In this document: positions 33,462 through 43,641 of the stretch, one piece after another
Position numbering within the stretch: position 1 is the first letter of the stretch
How the letters are laid out: every line of letters starts with the position of its first letter
Assembly: GCA_052035735.1 (NCBI GenBank)
Contig: JBPOHI010000007.1
Coordinates: 62,001 to 126,000, forward strand
DNA from: JAGPDF01 sp052035735
GTDB taxonomy: Bacteria > Acidobacteriota > Thermoanaerobaculia > Multivoradales > JAGPDF01
Reading direction: 5' to 3'
DNA length: 64,000 nucleotides
The notes under the pieces: generated by a model
Seen by the model: only the letters and a program-made list of their open reading frames with translations
Told to the model about the DNA's origin: nothing
The model's database searches: none
Made by a program: the position numbers and the translations under genes

Positions 33462-34678
33462 CCCGCGCCGCCGGTGCCGGCGGTCGGCCGGGCGAGGGCG
33501 GCGACTCCCGGCAACGCTTTGCCGGCGAGGAACTCGAGCGAGGCGCCTCCGCCGGTCGAAACGTGGCCGATTCTGCCGGCAACGCCGGCCTGATGCGCCG
33601 CCGCGACGGTCTCGCCTCCCCCGATCAGCGTGAAGCCGGGGCAGTCGGCGAGCGCGAGCGCCACGGCGCGCGTCCCTTGGTCGAACGGCGGCTTCTCGAA
33701 GACGCCGAGCGGCCCGTTCCAGAAGAGCGTGTGGGCGCGGGCGACCGCCGCCGCGAAGGCCTCGCGGGTGCGCGGACCGACATCGACGGCGAGGAAGTCC
33801 GTCGGGATCTCTGCCGCAGCGACGGTCTGGACGACCTGCGGGTTGTCGAAGCTGTCGGTGACGACGAGGTCGGAAGGCAGGAGCACCTCGGTGCCCTGTG
33901 CCGCGGCGCGCTCGAGGATGGTGCGCGCGAGATCGAGCCGGTCGCGCTCGACGAGTGACGCTTTGAGGTCGAGCCCCTGCGCGGCGAGGAAGGTGTTGGC
34001 CATGCCGCCGCCGACCATCAGGATGTCGAGCCGCGGCAGGAGATTCTCCAGAGTGTCGATCTTGCCCTCGATCTTCGCTCCGCCGAGAATCGCCGCGAAC
34101 GGCCGCGGCGGCTCGCAGAGGAGCTTCGACAGCGCCTCGACTTCACGCACCATCAGGCGCCCCGCCGCTTTGCGGGGGAGATACGGCAACACGCCGGTCA
34201 CCGAAGCGTGGGCGCGATGGGCGCTGCCGAAGGCGTCGTCGATGTAGGCGGACGCGGGAGCGGCGAGCGCCCGGGCGAACTCGGGATCGTTCTTCTCCTC
34301 GCCGGCGTGGAAGCGCAGATTCTCGAGCAGCGCGACGTCGCCGTCGCCGAGCCTCGCCGCGACCGAAGCCGCCGGCTCGCCGATCGCGTCGTCGGCAAAG
34401 AGCACCGGCTTGCCGAGGAGAACCGCCAGCCGCTCGGCCACCGGCCGCAAGGTGTATTTCAAGTTGCGCTCGCCCTTGGGACGCCCGCAGTGCGAGCAGA
34501 GGAGGAGCCGCGCGCCGGCGGCGGAGAGCTCGCGGATCGTCGGCAGCGCCTCCTCGATCCGCGTGTCGTCGGTGACCTTGCCCTCCTTCATCGGCACGTT
34601 GAAGTCGACCCGAACCAGCACCGTGACGCCGCGCAACCGCGCGAGATCGAGATCTTCGAGAGTCAGCAGTTGTGTCAT
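33458..34678 (-). CDS. pgk: Phosphoglycerate kinase
   Basis: 406 residues, full length. The N-terminal domain has VLVRVDFNVP and LLLCSHCGRPKGE. Substrate Arg/His elements lie in YIDDAFGSAHRAHASVTG. The nucleotide domain has AILGGAKIEGKIDTLENLL, TLFWNGPLGVFEKPPF and LIGGGETVAAAHQ. Family knowledge: it transfers phosphate from 1,3-bisphosphoglycerate to ADP. It lies 25 bp after gap and overlaps tpiA. Confidence 0.97.
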   Translation of the reverse strand: MTQLLTLEDLDLARLRGVTVLVRVDFNVPMKEGKVTDDTRIEEALPTIRELSAAGARLLLCSHCGRPKGERNLKYTLRPVAERLAVLLGKPVLFADDAIGEPAASVAARLGDGDVALLENLRFHAGEEKNDPEFARALAAPASAYIDDAFGSAHRAHASVTGVLPYLPRKAAGRLMVREVEALSKLLCEPPRPFAAILGGAKIEGKIDTLENLLPRLDILMVGGGMANTFLAAQGLDLKASLVERDRLDLARTILERAAAQGTEVLLPSDLVVTDSFDNPQVVQTVAAAEIPTDFLAVDVGPRTREAFAAAVARAHTLFWNGPLGVFEKPPFDQGTRAVALALADCPGFTLIGGGETVAAAHQAGVAGRIGHVSTGGGASLEFLAGKALPGVAALARPTAGTGGAG

Positions 34679-34703
34679 GAGAGCTCCTTGGCGAGAAGTC
34701 GGG

Positions 34704-35717
34704 TCAGTGCGCCAGCCGTGCGAGCAGCTCGGCCAAGCGGTTGGTGTAGCCCCATTCGTTGTCGTACCAGGCGACGACGCGCAGCAGGCGGTCGCCGGCG
34801 AGAGAGAGGAGAGGCAGGTCGACGACCGCCGAGCGCGGATCGCCGATGACGTCCGACGACACCAGCTCTTCGTCGGTCGTCCCGAGGATGCCGGCGAGCG
34901 GCCCGCGCTCGGCGGCGCGGAAGGCGTCGGCGACGGCGTCGCGCGAAGCGGCGCGAGTGAGGCTCACGGTGAGATCGACCAGCGAGCCCGCCACGACCGG
35001 CACGCGCATCGCGAGGCCCTCGACCTTGCCGCGCATCTCCGGCATCACCTGGACGATCGACGGGATCGCGTCCGAAGTGGTCGGAATGATGTTGGCCAGC
35101 GCCGAACGCGCCCGGCGCGGATCGGCGTGGGCGTTGTCGACGATGTTCTGGCTGTTGGTGACGCAGTGCACCGTGTTCATCAGCGCGTGGTCGACACCGA
35201 AGGCGCGGTCGAGCACCAGCAGCAGCGGCGCCAGGCAGTTGGTGGTGCAGGAGGCATTCGAGATCACGCGCTGCCACGACGGGTCGAGGTCGCGGTCGTT
35301 GATGCCCAGACAGAGCGAGAAGTCGGGATCCGGCACCGTCGCCGAGACCACCACCTGGCGCAGCGACGGGTTGCGCGATCCGAGATGCCCGGCGGCGAGC
35401 TCGCGGCGGCGGAACTTGCCTGTCGCTTCGAGCACCACCTCGACGCCGGCCGCCTCCCAGTCGATCTCCTGCGGCGTCGAGGCGCGCGCGAGAGGAACGG
35501 AGCGTCCGGCAAGAACGAGCGCTCCGTCGCCCGACGCCACCTCGAGCGGAAAAACACCGTGCACCGTGTCGTGACGCAGGAGGCGCGCGAGCTGTCTGGG
35601 ATCGGCCGAATCGTTCGCTGCCGCAAGCTCGAGCCCGAGCTCAGGGCGGGTCGCCGCGATGCGGATGAGCGCCCGACCGATCCGCCCCAGCCCGTTGATT
35701 CCGAAGCGCAGCGCCAT
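34704..35717 (-). CDS. gap: Type I glyceraldehyde-3-phosphate dehydrogenase with altered phosphate-site loop
   Basis: 337 residues. The Rossmann motif INGLGRIGRALIR and the catalytic SNASCTTNCLAPL (nucleophilic Cys) are intact, as is TVHCVTNSQ with the catalytic His. The C-terminus has AWYDNEWGYTNR. The usual phosphate-site stretch IIPTSTGAAKA reads IIPTTSDAIPSI here, and PTPNVSVVDL reads PVVAGSLVDL. Erythrose-4-phosphate dehydrogenase (Epd) also departs from the GAPDH consensus in this loop. Context in a gap-pgk-tpiA operon favours glycolytic GAPDH. Cofactor specificity cannot be judged. Confidence 0.9.
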   Translation of the reverse strand: MALRFGINGLGRIGRALIRIAATRPELGLELAAANDSADPRQLARLLRHDTVHGVFPLEVASGDGALVLAGRSVPLARASTPQEIDWEAAGVEVVLEATGKFRRRELAAGHLGSRNPSLRQVVVSATVPDPDFSLCLGINDRDLDPSWQRVISNASCTTNCLAPLLLVLDRAFGVDHALMNTVHCVTNSQNIVDNAHADPRRARSALANIIPTTSDAIPSIVQVMPEMRGKVEGLAMRVPVVAGSLVDLTVSLTRAASRDAVADAFRAAERGPLAGILGTTDEELVSSDVIGDPRSAVVDLPLLSLAGDRLLRVVAWYDNEWGYTNRLAELLARLAH

Positions 35718-35869
35718 GCCGGAAGTCTACCGCTTCGTCGGAAAAGGGGGTCGTGGAAGTTCGGGCCAGCAGCGTTCGACGCGAAGCAGCGGAGCGGCGC
35801 TCGCGGTGCACGGAAACTCCGTGTCCGCCTTCCGGCGCGTTTCGCGACTTCCCTGATGGAGGGGATCTT

Positions 35870-37252
35870 ATGGACTATCGTCGTGTAGCCTCGATCGCAT
35901 TGGTGTGGACGCTCCCTGTTGGCCCGTTCGCGGCTCGGGCTGCGGATGGGTTGCTCGACGGGACGTTCAGTGGCGACGGGATGCAGAGCATCGACTTCGC
36001 GCTGGTGGCGGGTGGCAACGACGTCGGCAACTCGGTCGCGGTCGATGGCCGCGGGCGGGTAGTGCTCGCAGGTCGGGCTGCCTGGAGCACGACGGACGAC
36101 GACTTCGCGTTCGCGCGCCTTCTGGCCGACGGTAGTCTCGACACGAGCTTCTCCGCCGACGGCCGCGCGACCGTCGCCTTCGACGCCGGCCCCAGCGGGC
36201 ATGCGCTCGACCGCGCCGGCGACGTGGCGATCCAGCGCGACGGCGCCATCGTCGCCTGCGGCTTCGTCGAGGTCGATGCGAGCGGCGGTCGCGAGCTCGG
36301 CGTGGTGCGCCTGCTCGACAACGGTGCCGCCGATCCCAGCTTCAGCGGCGACGGCAGGTTTCTGGTCAATCCGCTGGGCGGCGCAGCGCGCTACGAAGAG
36401 GAGTGCAGCATCGTCGTCCGCGCGAGCGGCGCCATCGCGGTCGCCTGGACGACCGACGACTTTGCCACGACCGGAATCCTCCAGCTAACGCCGACGGGCT
36501 CGCTCGATCCGGGGTTCGGCAGTGGCGGAGTCCTGAGTCTCACCGTCACCGGCGAGACGATGATCAGCGACCTGGCGCTCTGGTTTCCTTCGGGAAGCGA
36601 GGCTCTGGTAGCGACGGGCCACCTTTCGACCGCTTCGACCGAGGGTTTCGATGCGTTGCTCCTCACCACCGAGGACGGCGTGACCCACTCTTGGGGGTTC
36701 CTCGACAACCCCACCCCGGGGAGTCATGAGCGCGGCGTCGCCTTGGGGCTCCAAAGCGACGGCCAACTCATCGTCGGCATGATGAAGGTCGACAGCGGAC
36801 CCAACAGGGGGAGCCTCGTGAGGCTGACCGCCTTCGGTCTCGATTCCTCGTTCGGCGTCGCCGGCTGGGCGACCTTCGACCTTTCCACCGAGGTGGGCGA
36901 AATCGACCTGCTCCTGGGGATCGCCGTGCAGTCGGACGACCGCATCGTGCCCTTCGGCTACACCCGGACGCTCTCCATGCACGACTGCGTGATCGAGCGC
37001 TTCGACGCCAACGGTCAGGGCCTCGACGCGAGCTTCGGCACCGCCGGGCGGACGACCGTGAGCTTCACGACCGGCGACGCCGCCGACGACTGCGCCGCGG
37101 CGTCGCTCAGCGATGGGCGCGTCGTTACCGGGGGAATGGCCTATCTTCAGAGCGATTTCGACTTCACCGCCGTGCGCCTCACCTCGGCGTTGATCTTCAC
37201 CGACGGCTTCGAGATCGGGAACAGGTTCTTCTGGTCCGCGACCGTGCCCTGA
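35870..37252 (+). CDS. Secreted delta-60-repeat beta-propeller-like protein with DGFE-type tail
   Basis: 460 residues from ATG 35870, with GGAGGGG at good spacing. A signal peptide (to about residue 26) is followed by six delta-60 repeats, each of the form DGSLDTSFSADGRATVAF (also LLDGTFSGDG, AADPSFSGDG, SLDPGFGSGG, LDSSFGVAG, LDASFGTAG). Function unknown; the family often occurs in large secreted proteins. The C-terminus IFTDGFEIGNRFFWSATVP closely matches the tail of the protein encoded at 4956-6221. Confidence 0.85.
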   Translation: MDYRRVASIALVWTLPVGPFAARAADGLLDGTFSGDGMQSIDFALVAGGNDVGNSVAVDGRGRVVLAGRAAWSTTDDDFAFARLLADGSLDTSFSADGRATVAFDAGPSGHALDRAGDVAIQRDGAIVACGFVEVDASGGRELGVVRLLDNGAADPSFSGDGRFLVNPLGGAARYEEECSIVVRASGAIAVAWTTDDFATTGILQLTPTGSLDPGFGSGGVLSLTVTGETMISDLALWFPSGSEALVATGHLSTASTEGFDALLLTTEDGVTHSWGFLDNPTPGSHERGVALGLQSDGQLIVGMMKVDSGPNRGSLVRLTAFGLDSSFGVAGWATFDLSTEVGEIDLLLGIAVQSDDRIVPFGYTRTLSMHDCVIERFDANGQGLDASFGTAGRTTVSFTTGDAADDCAAASLSDGRVVTGGMAYLQSDFDFTAVRLTSALIFTDGFEIGNRFFWSATVP

Positions 37253-37313
37253 AGCGATTCCGGCGGCGAGTCTGCGGCGCCCGGCGCCCGGAAGGCCGCC
37301 CCGCCGGGAATTG

Positions 37314-37329
37314 CGGCACGACCCTTGCT
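37314..37329 (+). promoter_or_regulatory. Sigma-54 (-24/-12) promoter of the histidine kinase gene
   Basis: CGGCACGACCCTTGCT matches the consensus TGGCACR-N4-TTGCW at every position but the first, with GG and GC 10 bp apart. The predicted transcript start (about 37340) falls only a few bases before the kinase ATG at 37344, implying a nearly leaderless mRNA or a later start codon. Confidence 0.7.
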
Positions 37330-37343
37330 AGATTTCCGGCACG

Positions 37344-38848
37344 ATGTCCCTGCGCCGAAGACTCTTTCTCCTCCTGGGCGGCCTGATCTGCCTGCTGCTC
37401 GTCGGCCAGTGGCTGCTCTTTCGCTCGCTGTCGCGGGCGGTCTCCGACGATGTGCGTACGGTCGCCTTTCGCGTCGGCGAGGAGATCCTCTCGGGCTTCT
37501 CGTATCGCACCGAAAGCCGTGGCGCGGCAGATGACAGGTCCCCCGGAAGCGGCGGGCTCTCCGGCGCGGCGGCGGGCGGGGAGGGGAGCGAGACCCACGT
37601 CGTCGTCTTGACGACCGACACTTCGAAGGGCTCGCCCGAGGTCTCCGGCGAAGAGCCGAGGCAACTCGTACTGCGTCGCGAGCTCCACTTCAAGGGTACG
37701 GGCCCGGCCGAAGCCGAGACCACCATCGTCGCGAGTGGCGAGCCGCCGGGCAGCCTGCCGGCGGTCGGCAGCGGGCAGGGCGAGCCGGCCGGACAACTGC
37801 TGCGCAAGATGGTGCTCGAGACGGATGCCGCGCGCGACGTGCTCTTCGTGCGCGGACCGGCGATGCAGCGCCGGATTCCGATCCCCAATGCCGAGATCTC
37901 CTCGACCCTCGAGCGCTTCGGCTCGCGCCTCCTCCTGGGCAACCTCGCGCTGCTCGCGGCCGGCCTTCTGGCCGCTGCCGTCCTGGCGCACCGGCTGACG
38001 CGTCCGCTCGCCAGCCTCACCGCGGCGGCCGAGCGCGTCGGCAGCGGTGAGCTCGGCGCAGCGATCGAAGTCGAGCCGGCGGCGCGCCCGGACGAGGTCG
38101 GGCGGGCGATCACCGCCTTCAACCGCATGTCGATCCGTCTCGCCGAGCTCGACCGCGAAAACCGGAGGCTCGCCGCCGCCGAGCAACTCGCGGAACTGGG
38201 TGAGGTGGCGCGCGGCCTCGCGCACTCCTTGCGCAACCCGCTCAACGCCCTCGGCCTGGCCGTCGAACAGGCCGGCGCGCCGGCGGAGCTCGTCGAGGGC
38301 TCGCGGCGTCAGATCCGGCGCATGGACAGCGCACTGCGTTCCTTCCTCGCCCTCGCTTCGGCAGGCTCGGCCCAGGCCGAGTCGGTCGACCTCGCGCAGC
38401 TCGCACGCGAGGTGGCGCTCGAAGCGCTGCAGGATGGCGGCGGGCGGGTGCGGATTGACGTCGAGGCGGCAAGCGGCGGAGGCTTCGCTGTCGCCGCCGT
38501 GCCGGCCGAGCTCAAGGCGGTGCTGCAGGCCTTGGTGGTGAACGCCGTCGAAGCGAGCCCGACCGGCGGGCGGGTCGCGATCCGCGTCGAACGCCACGCT
38601 GCCTCCGGAGTGCGCATCGTCATCGACGACGAGGGCGGCGGGCTTAAGGACGAGGTCCGCGAGCGGCTCTTCGAGCCGCATGTGACCACCAAGGCGCACG
38701 GCTCCGGCATGGGGCTCTTCCTGGCGCATCGGCTGGTGTGTGGGCGTTACGGCGGCGAGCTGCGGCTCGAGCCGCGGCCTGGCGGCGCCACCGGCACGCG
38801 CGTCGCGCTTACCGTAGGCGACCGCCTGCCGTCCGGGGAGGCCGCGCG

Positions 38849-38852
<4 letters not shown>
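37344..38852 (+). CDS. Sensor histidine kinase, NtrB-like, with periplasmic domain and HAMP
   Basis: 502 residues. One membrane helix (residues about 7-27), an about 165-residue periplasmic domain rich in Gly/Ser/Glu, a second helix (about 193-213), then HAMP (RLTRPLASLTAAAERVGSGE). The phospho-acceptor His lies in ELGEVARGLAHSLRNPLNAL. HATPase boxes are VVNAVEASPTGG (N), IDDEGGG (G1) and HGSGMGLFLAHRL (G2). Its stop overlaps the response regulator start by 4 nt. The signal is unknown. A sigma-54 promoter directly precedes it, so auto-activation by its own regulator is plausible. Confidence 0.93.
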
Positions 38853-40225
<1,373 letters not shown>

Positions 40226-40252
40226 AGCGGACTCCCCAGGACGGCAGCGCCT

Positions 40253-40266
40253 TCCCCTATTGGGGA
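40253..40266. promoter_or_regulatory. Inverted repeat TCCCC-TATT-GGGGA, possible activator site
   Basis: A perfect 5-bp-armed palindrome lies about 45 bp upstream of the -24 element at 40298 and just after the response regulator stop. Position and symmetry fit an activator-binding site for the neighbouring NtrC-type protein. The short arms and absence of a matching copy before 37314 keep this tentative. Confidence 0.35.
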
Positions 40267-40297
40267 TACCAAGGGTGCGAACGAGCCCGGATTCAGC

Positions 40298-40313
40298 TGG
40301 CATCGTCCTTGCC
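40298..40313 (+). promoter_or_regulatory. Sigma-54 (-24/-12) promoter of the secreted-protein gene
   Basis: TGGCATCGTCCTTGCC carries the invariant GG and GC dinucleotides with correct 10-bp spacing and matches TGGCA...TTGC. It lies 57 bp upstream of the ATG at 40370 and directly downstream of the NtrC-family regulator gene, the expected place for its target. Confidence 0.72.
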
Positions 40314-40369
40314 ATTCCTCTCCGTCGGACGCGGCAGCGAGCCGCACAACTTTCGAAGGAGCGCACCCG

Positions 40370-41173
40370 ATGCCCAATCGCACTCGTTGGACAGCCTTTT
40401 CTCTCGCCGGACTCCTCTTGGCGGCGGCGGGCAGCCTGGCCTATGCCGCTGCGACCGAGACCGCAGCCCAAGGCCTCGACGCCGGTGAAGAAGCCGAGGC
40501 CACTGGCACCGAAGCAACCCAGATTCGGCAGTCGCGGATCAAGCTCGTCGTCGACCACGACGGCGCCGCCGAACAGCTCGAGATCGCCGATCTGCACGAT
40601 ATGGCGGTGGGTGAGAGCCGCACACTGGAGACGGCCAGCGGCACTCCGGTCGTCGTCACCCGCGACGAGCAGGGCTTCGAGCTCGACATCGCCGGCAAGA
40701 AGATCCGTCTGATGGACCATTTCTCCGGCGAGCCGGGCGAGATGTCCTGGACCGGCGCCGGAGGCGAGGGGACCTTCCACCGGAAGATCGTCGTGCAGCA
40801 GGACGGTGACGCCGAGGGCGGCAACGCCAACGTCATGATCTTGCGCAACAAGGTCGCGGCGGAAGGGGGCGAAACCGCAGACGGCCAGGACGTCGTCATG
40901 CTGCGCCGAGCGGCGGGCGACGGCGCCCACGGCTTCGCCTTTACGACCGGCGACGGCGAGCTGGCCGCGCTGCCGCTACCGGTCGAGGCGACGATCGCCC
41001 GCCTCCAGGCTTCGGCCAGGTTCCAGCAGCTCGACGAGGCGACGCGCGCCACGGTGCTCGAGGCGTTGCGCGAATCGGCCCCCAAGCCGCGCGTGCTGAT
41101 GGCCGGCGAGCCGGGGGCGAAGACGATCGTCCTCGAGCTGCAGGACCAGCCGGAGGCGACCCCCGGCAACTGA
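40370..41173 (+). CDS. Secreted protein of unknown function, predicted sigma-54 target
   Basis: 267 residues. ATG 40370 has GAAGGAG upstream. A signal peptide covers about residues 1-26 (ending AYAAA). The mature protein is acidic, without Cys, with alternating strand-like segments (IKLVVDHDGAAEQLEIADL, EMSWTGAGGEGTFHRKIVVQ, ANVMILRNKV). A helical end (EATIARLQASARFQQLDEATRATVLEAL) follows. I do not recognise a family. The RKIVVQ.DG..NVMILRNK segment loosely resembles RKMVLETDAARDVLFVRGP in the sensor domain of the kinase at 37344, which may mean both bind or sense the same thing. Confidence 0.75.
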   Translation: MPNRTRWTAFSLAGLLLAAAGSLAYAAATETAAQGLDAGEEAEATGTEATQIRQSRIKLVVDHDGAAEQLEIADLHDMAVGESRTLETASGTPVVVTRDEQGFELDIAGKKIRLMDHFSGEPGEMSWTGAGGEGTFHRKIVVQQDGDAEGGNANVMILRNKVAAEGGETADGQDVVMLRRAAGDGAHGFAFTTGDGELAALPLPVEATIARLQASARFQQLDEATRATVLEALRESAPKPRVLMAGEPGAKTIVLELQDQPEATPGN

Positions 41174-41349
41174 GCGCAGACGCACCTCGCCGGCGGAACG
41201 CTTCGCCTCTCGCGCCGCGCTCGGCTCCGGGATCCCACCCGGGCCGGGCGCGGCGCCTCACTTTGGTCAGTTCCGCGGCACCGGCCGGCTGTCTAATCTG
41301 CAGAGCAGCGACCGCGCTGCACTCTCTTCCGCGGTCGGGGAGCCGGGCG

Positions 41350-42042
41350 ATGAACGGGCGACGACGAGCTGGGGCGATTCTGTTGGCGGTTGTGGGCGCT
41401 GCCGTAAGCGCGGGTTCGGTGCAAGGCGGCGAGTACGTCGTCGATCCGGCGACCTCGGTCTTCGCCGTGCTCACCCATAAAGCCGGCATCGCCTCCTCGC
41501 TGGCGCACGATCACCTGGTGGTGGCGAATGGCGCCAGAGCGGTGCTCGAGTTCGATGCGCTGTCTCCGGAGACGACGAGGTTCGACTTCACGGCCGCCGT
41601 CGAGGCGCTCGACATCGACGCGCCGGCGCATCGAGCGGCGTGGAAGAACCGCTTCCGCGAGCTCGGCATCCACTCGGGCGACCTGCCGCCGGTCGCCGAT
41701 TCCGACCGGCACAAGGTGCGCGCCGCGATGCTCGGCGAGCGCCAGCTCGACGGGGCGAAGTTCCCCGAGATCCGGGCGGAGGTCCTCGCGCTCGAGCGCG
41801 GCAGCGGCACCGGGACGGCGACCTGGACCGTCCCGGTCCGCCTGACGATTCACGGCAAGACGATCGAGCGCCGTCTGGCGGCGACCTGGAGCCTCGCGGA
41901 AGGCGTGCTCTCGGTCGAGATCGTGGGCGAGCTCCACTTCAAGGAGTTCGGCATCGAGCCGTACTCGACCCTGCTCGGCGCGATCCGCAACGACGACCGC
42001 TTCCACCTCTACGTCCGCGTCTTCGCCCGCCCTAAGGCCTGA
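41350..42042 (+). CDS. YceI-like family periplasmic protein
   Basis: 230 residues from ATG 41350. A signal peptide (to about residue 26) is followed by a YceI-like lipocalin fold: GGEYVVDPATSVFAVLTHKAG, the repeated FDFTAAVEALDIDAP and KFPEIRAEVLAL elements, and VPVRLTIHGKTIERRLAAT. Family knowledge: YceI proteins bind isoprenoid-like lipids in the periplasm. The HKAGIASSLAHDH insertion is more His-rich than usual. Not obviously part of the upstream sigma-54 unit; about 175 bp separate them. Confidence 0.85.
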   Translation: MNGRRRAGAILLAVVGAAVSAGSVQGGEYVVDPATSVFAVLTHKAGIASSLAHDHLVVANGARAVLEFDALSPETTRFDFTAAVEALDIDAPAHRAAWKNRFRELGIHSGDLPPVADSDRHKVRAAMLGERQLDGAKFPEIRAEVLALERGSGTGTATWTVPVRLTIHGKTIERRLAATWSLAEGVLSVEIVGELHFKEFGIEPYSTLLGAIRNDDRFHLYVRVFARPKA

Positions 42043-42075
42043 GGGCGGCGCCCGGAAGGCCGGCCGCGACGAGCC

Positions 42076-43482
42076 TCAGGAGGCCCCGCGCACACCCGGC
42101 TCGAGGCGCAACAGCGAACGCTCGAAGTCGAACTCGAGGACACGAAAGCGGCGCCAGAAGTCGTTGCCGAGAATGGCCGCCCGGGGCTCGAGCCCCCAGG
42201 CGCGAAGGGCGGCGAGCTCGGGCACGACGGCGAAGGCGACGTCGGCGAACGACTCGCCGGCGATGCGCAGCTGCCGCGCCCGGGCGCGGGAAGCGACGAC
42301 CGCCTGGCGATCGAGACCGCGCAGCTCGATTCCAGGACCCGCCAGACCCTCGAGAGCGAGTTCGCGGGAGAGCTCCGCGCCGACCAGCGAGACCTTCGCG
42401 CCGGTATCCACGACGAGGGTGAGCGCCCGGCCGGCCACCTCACCGGAGAGAAAGAGGTGCCGGTCGGCGAGCGAGAAAGGCAGCGCCGGACCGGTCAGGC
42501 GGGCCGATCCGCCGAGTCGAAGACGAGCGTGCTCGCCGCCGTCGAAGGCGATCTCGAGGACACGCGCTCGCCGCAAGAGGTCGAGACCGACGATGCCGCC
42601 GATCTCCCGCCCGCCGATCTGCGGCAGGCTGTCGAGCACGGTCGCGTCGACAGCACCGAAGTCGAGATCGCCGAGGACGAAGTCCGGGATCGTGGCGCGC
42701 CGCGACGGACCGGCGACGGGACCGCTGACTCCGACCGGGCGCGCGTCCGCGGCGACGGCACCGCCGCTTTCATGGGCGACCGCGCTCACCGCGACCACTT
42801 CGGTCCCTGGCGGAAGCAGGTCGAGCCGCACGACGCACGACGCCGCGGCGAGATCGACGACGAACAGCGCCCTCCGGCCAGAGCGCAGGCCGCCCTCTGC
42901 GAAGAGATGCTCGCCGTCGAAGAGCAGCGAGACCTGGCCCTCGACAGCCGTGGTGGCCGCGCTGGCGCTCGCTTCGAGAGTGATCGCCCAGTCGTCGGGC
43001 CCCAGCGGCAGCCGGCCGCCGAACAGGTCGAGCACCGGCCCGGGGGCGGCCCGCACCGCCTCGTAGGAAGAGACCGCGAAGGCGCGCTCGAAGCCGTCGC
43101 CGCGCCTGAGGTTGACCCGCAGGTCGAGCCGCGCGAGATCGGAACCGGAGACCGGAGGCAGCGACCGGACGCCGCCGTCGGCGCGGTGCACCGAGACGGT
43201 CAGCTCCTCTCCGGCGCAGGCCGCTGCGATCGATCCACCGCCCGCTCCGCGTATGAGATCGGCGGACTTGCCCTCGCCGAGCGGCAGGATGAACGTGATC
43301 ACTCCACTCGCCGGCCGGAGCGCGATCGCGCGCCGCTCGCCGGCAGGGATGCGGGTGGGCTCGAGAGCGACGCCGCCCTCGCGCTCGACGAGCAGCAGCA
43401 GCGAGCAGTCGGCGAAAGCGAGAGCGTTCGGTAGCGTCCACAGCAGGGCGGTGAGCAGGGTTCGGCGGAGCTTCGGGGTCAT
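42076..43482 (-). CDS. Exported retropepsin-like (aspartyl protease 2) protein with one degenerate half
   Basis: 468 residues from ATG 43482, preceded by GGGAGG. A signal peptide covers about residues 1-25. Two related C-terminal halves follow a beta-rich N-terminal domain. The last half has the active-site motif LVVDTGAKVSLVG and a closing AAILGNDFWRRFRVLEFD. The preceding half has the same architecture (ALFVVDLAAASCVV then GGIVGLDLLRRARVLEIAF), but DTGA is replaced by DLAA. Family knowledge: such single-domain pepsins (PF13650/PF13975) act as dimers; a fused pseudo-half could supply the partner. The catalytic state is uncertain. Confidence 0.75.
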   Translation of the reverse strand: MTPKLRRTLLTALLWTLPNALAFADCSLLLLVEREGGVALEPTRIPAGERRAIALRPASGVITFILPLGEGKSADLIRGAGGGSIAAACAGEELTVSVHRADGGVRSLPPVSGSDLARLDLRVNLRRGDGFERAFAVSSYEAVRAAPGPVLDLFGGRLPLGPDDWAITLEASASAATTAVEGQVSLLFDGEHLFAEGGLRSGRRALFVVDLAAASCVVRLDLLPPGTEVVAVSAVAHESGGAVAADARPVGVSGPVAGPSRRATIPDFVLGDLDFGAVDATVLDSLPQIGGREIGGIVGLDLLRRARVLEIAFDGGEHARLRLGGSARLTGPALPFSLADRHLFLSGEVAGRALTLVVDTGAKVSLVGAELSRELALEGLAGPGIELRGLDRQAVVASRARARQLRIAGESFADVAFAVVPELAALRAWGLEPRAAILGNDFWRRFRVLEFDFERSLLRLEPGVRGAS

Positions 43483-43641
43483 GGTGGCCTCCCTTCGGGT
43501 GCTCGGGGAGAGCAACAGCAGTGCCAGCAGACCGCCACGCCCCGAAAGCTGCGGCCGCGGCCGGCGGCCGCCTCTGATCGGGAAGCTTCTGCCGAATTCG
43601 GGAGTCCGGCTGGCGACGAAGAGGCAGCCGGGTGACCGGTC

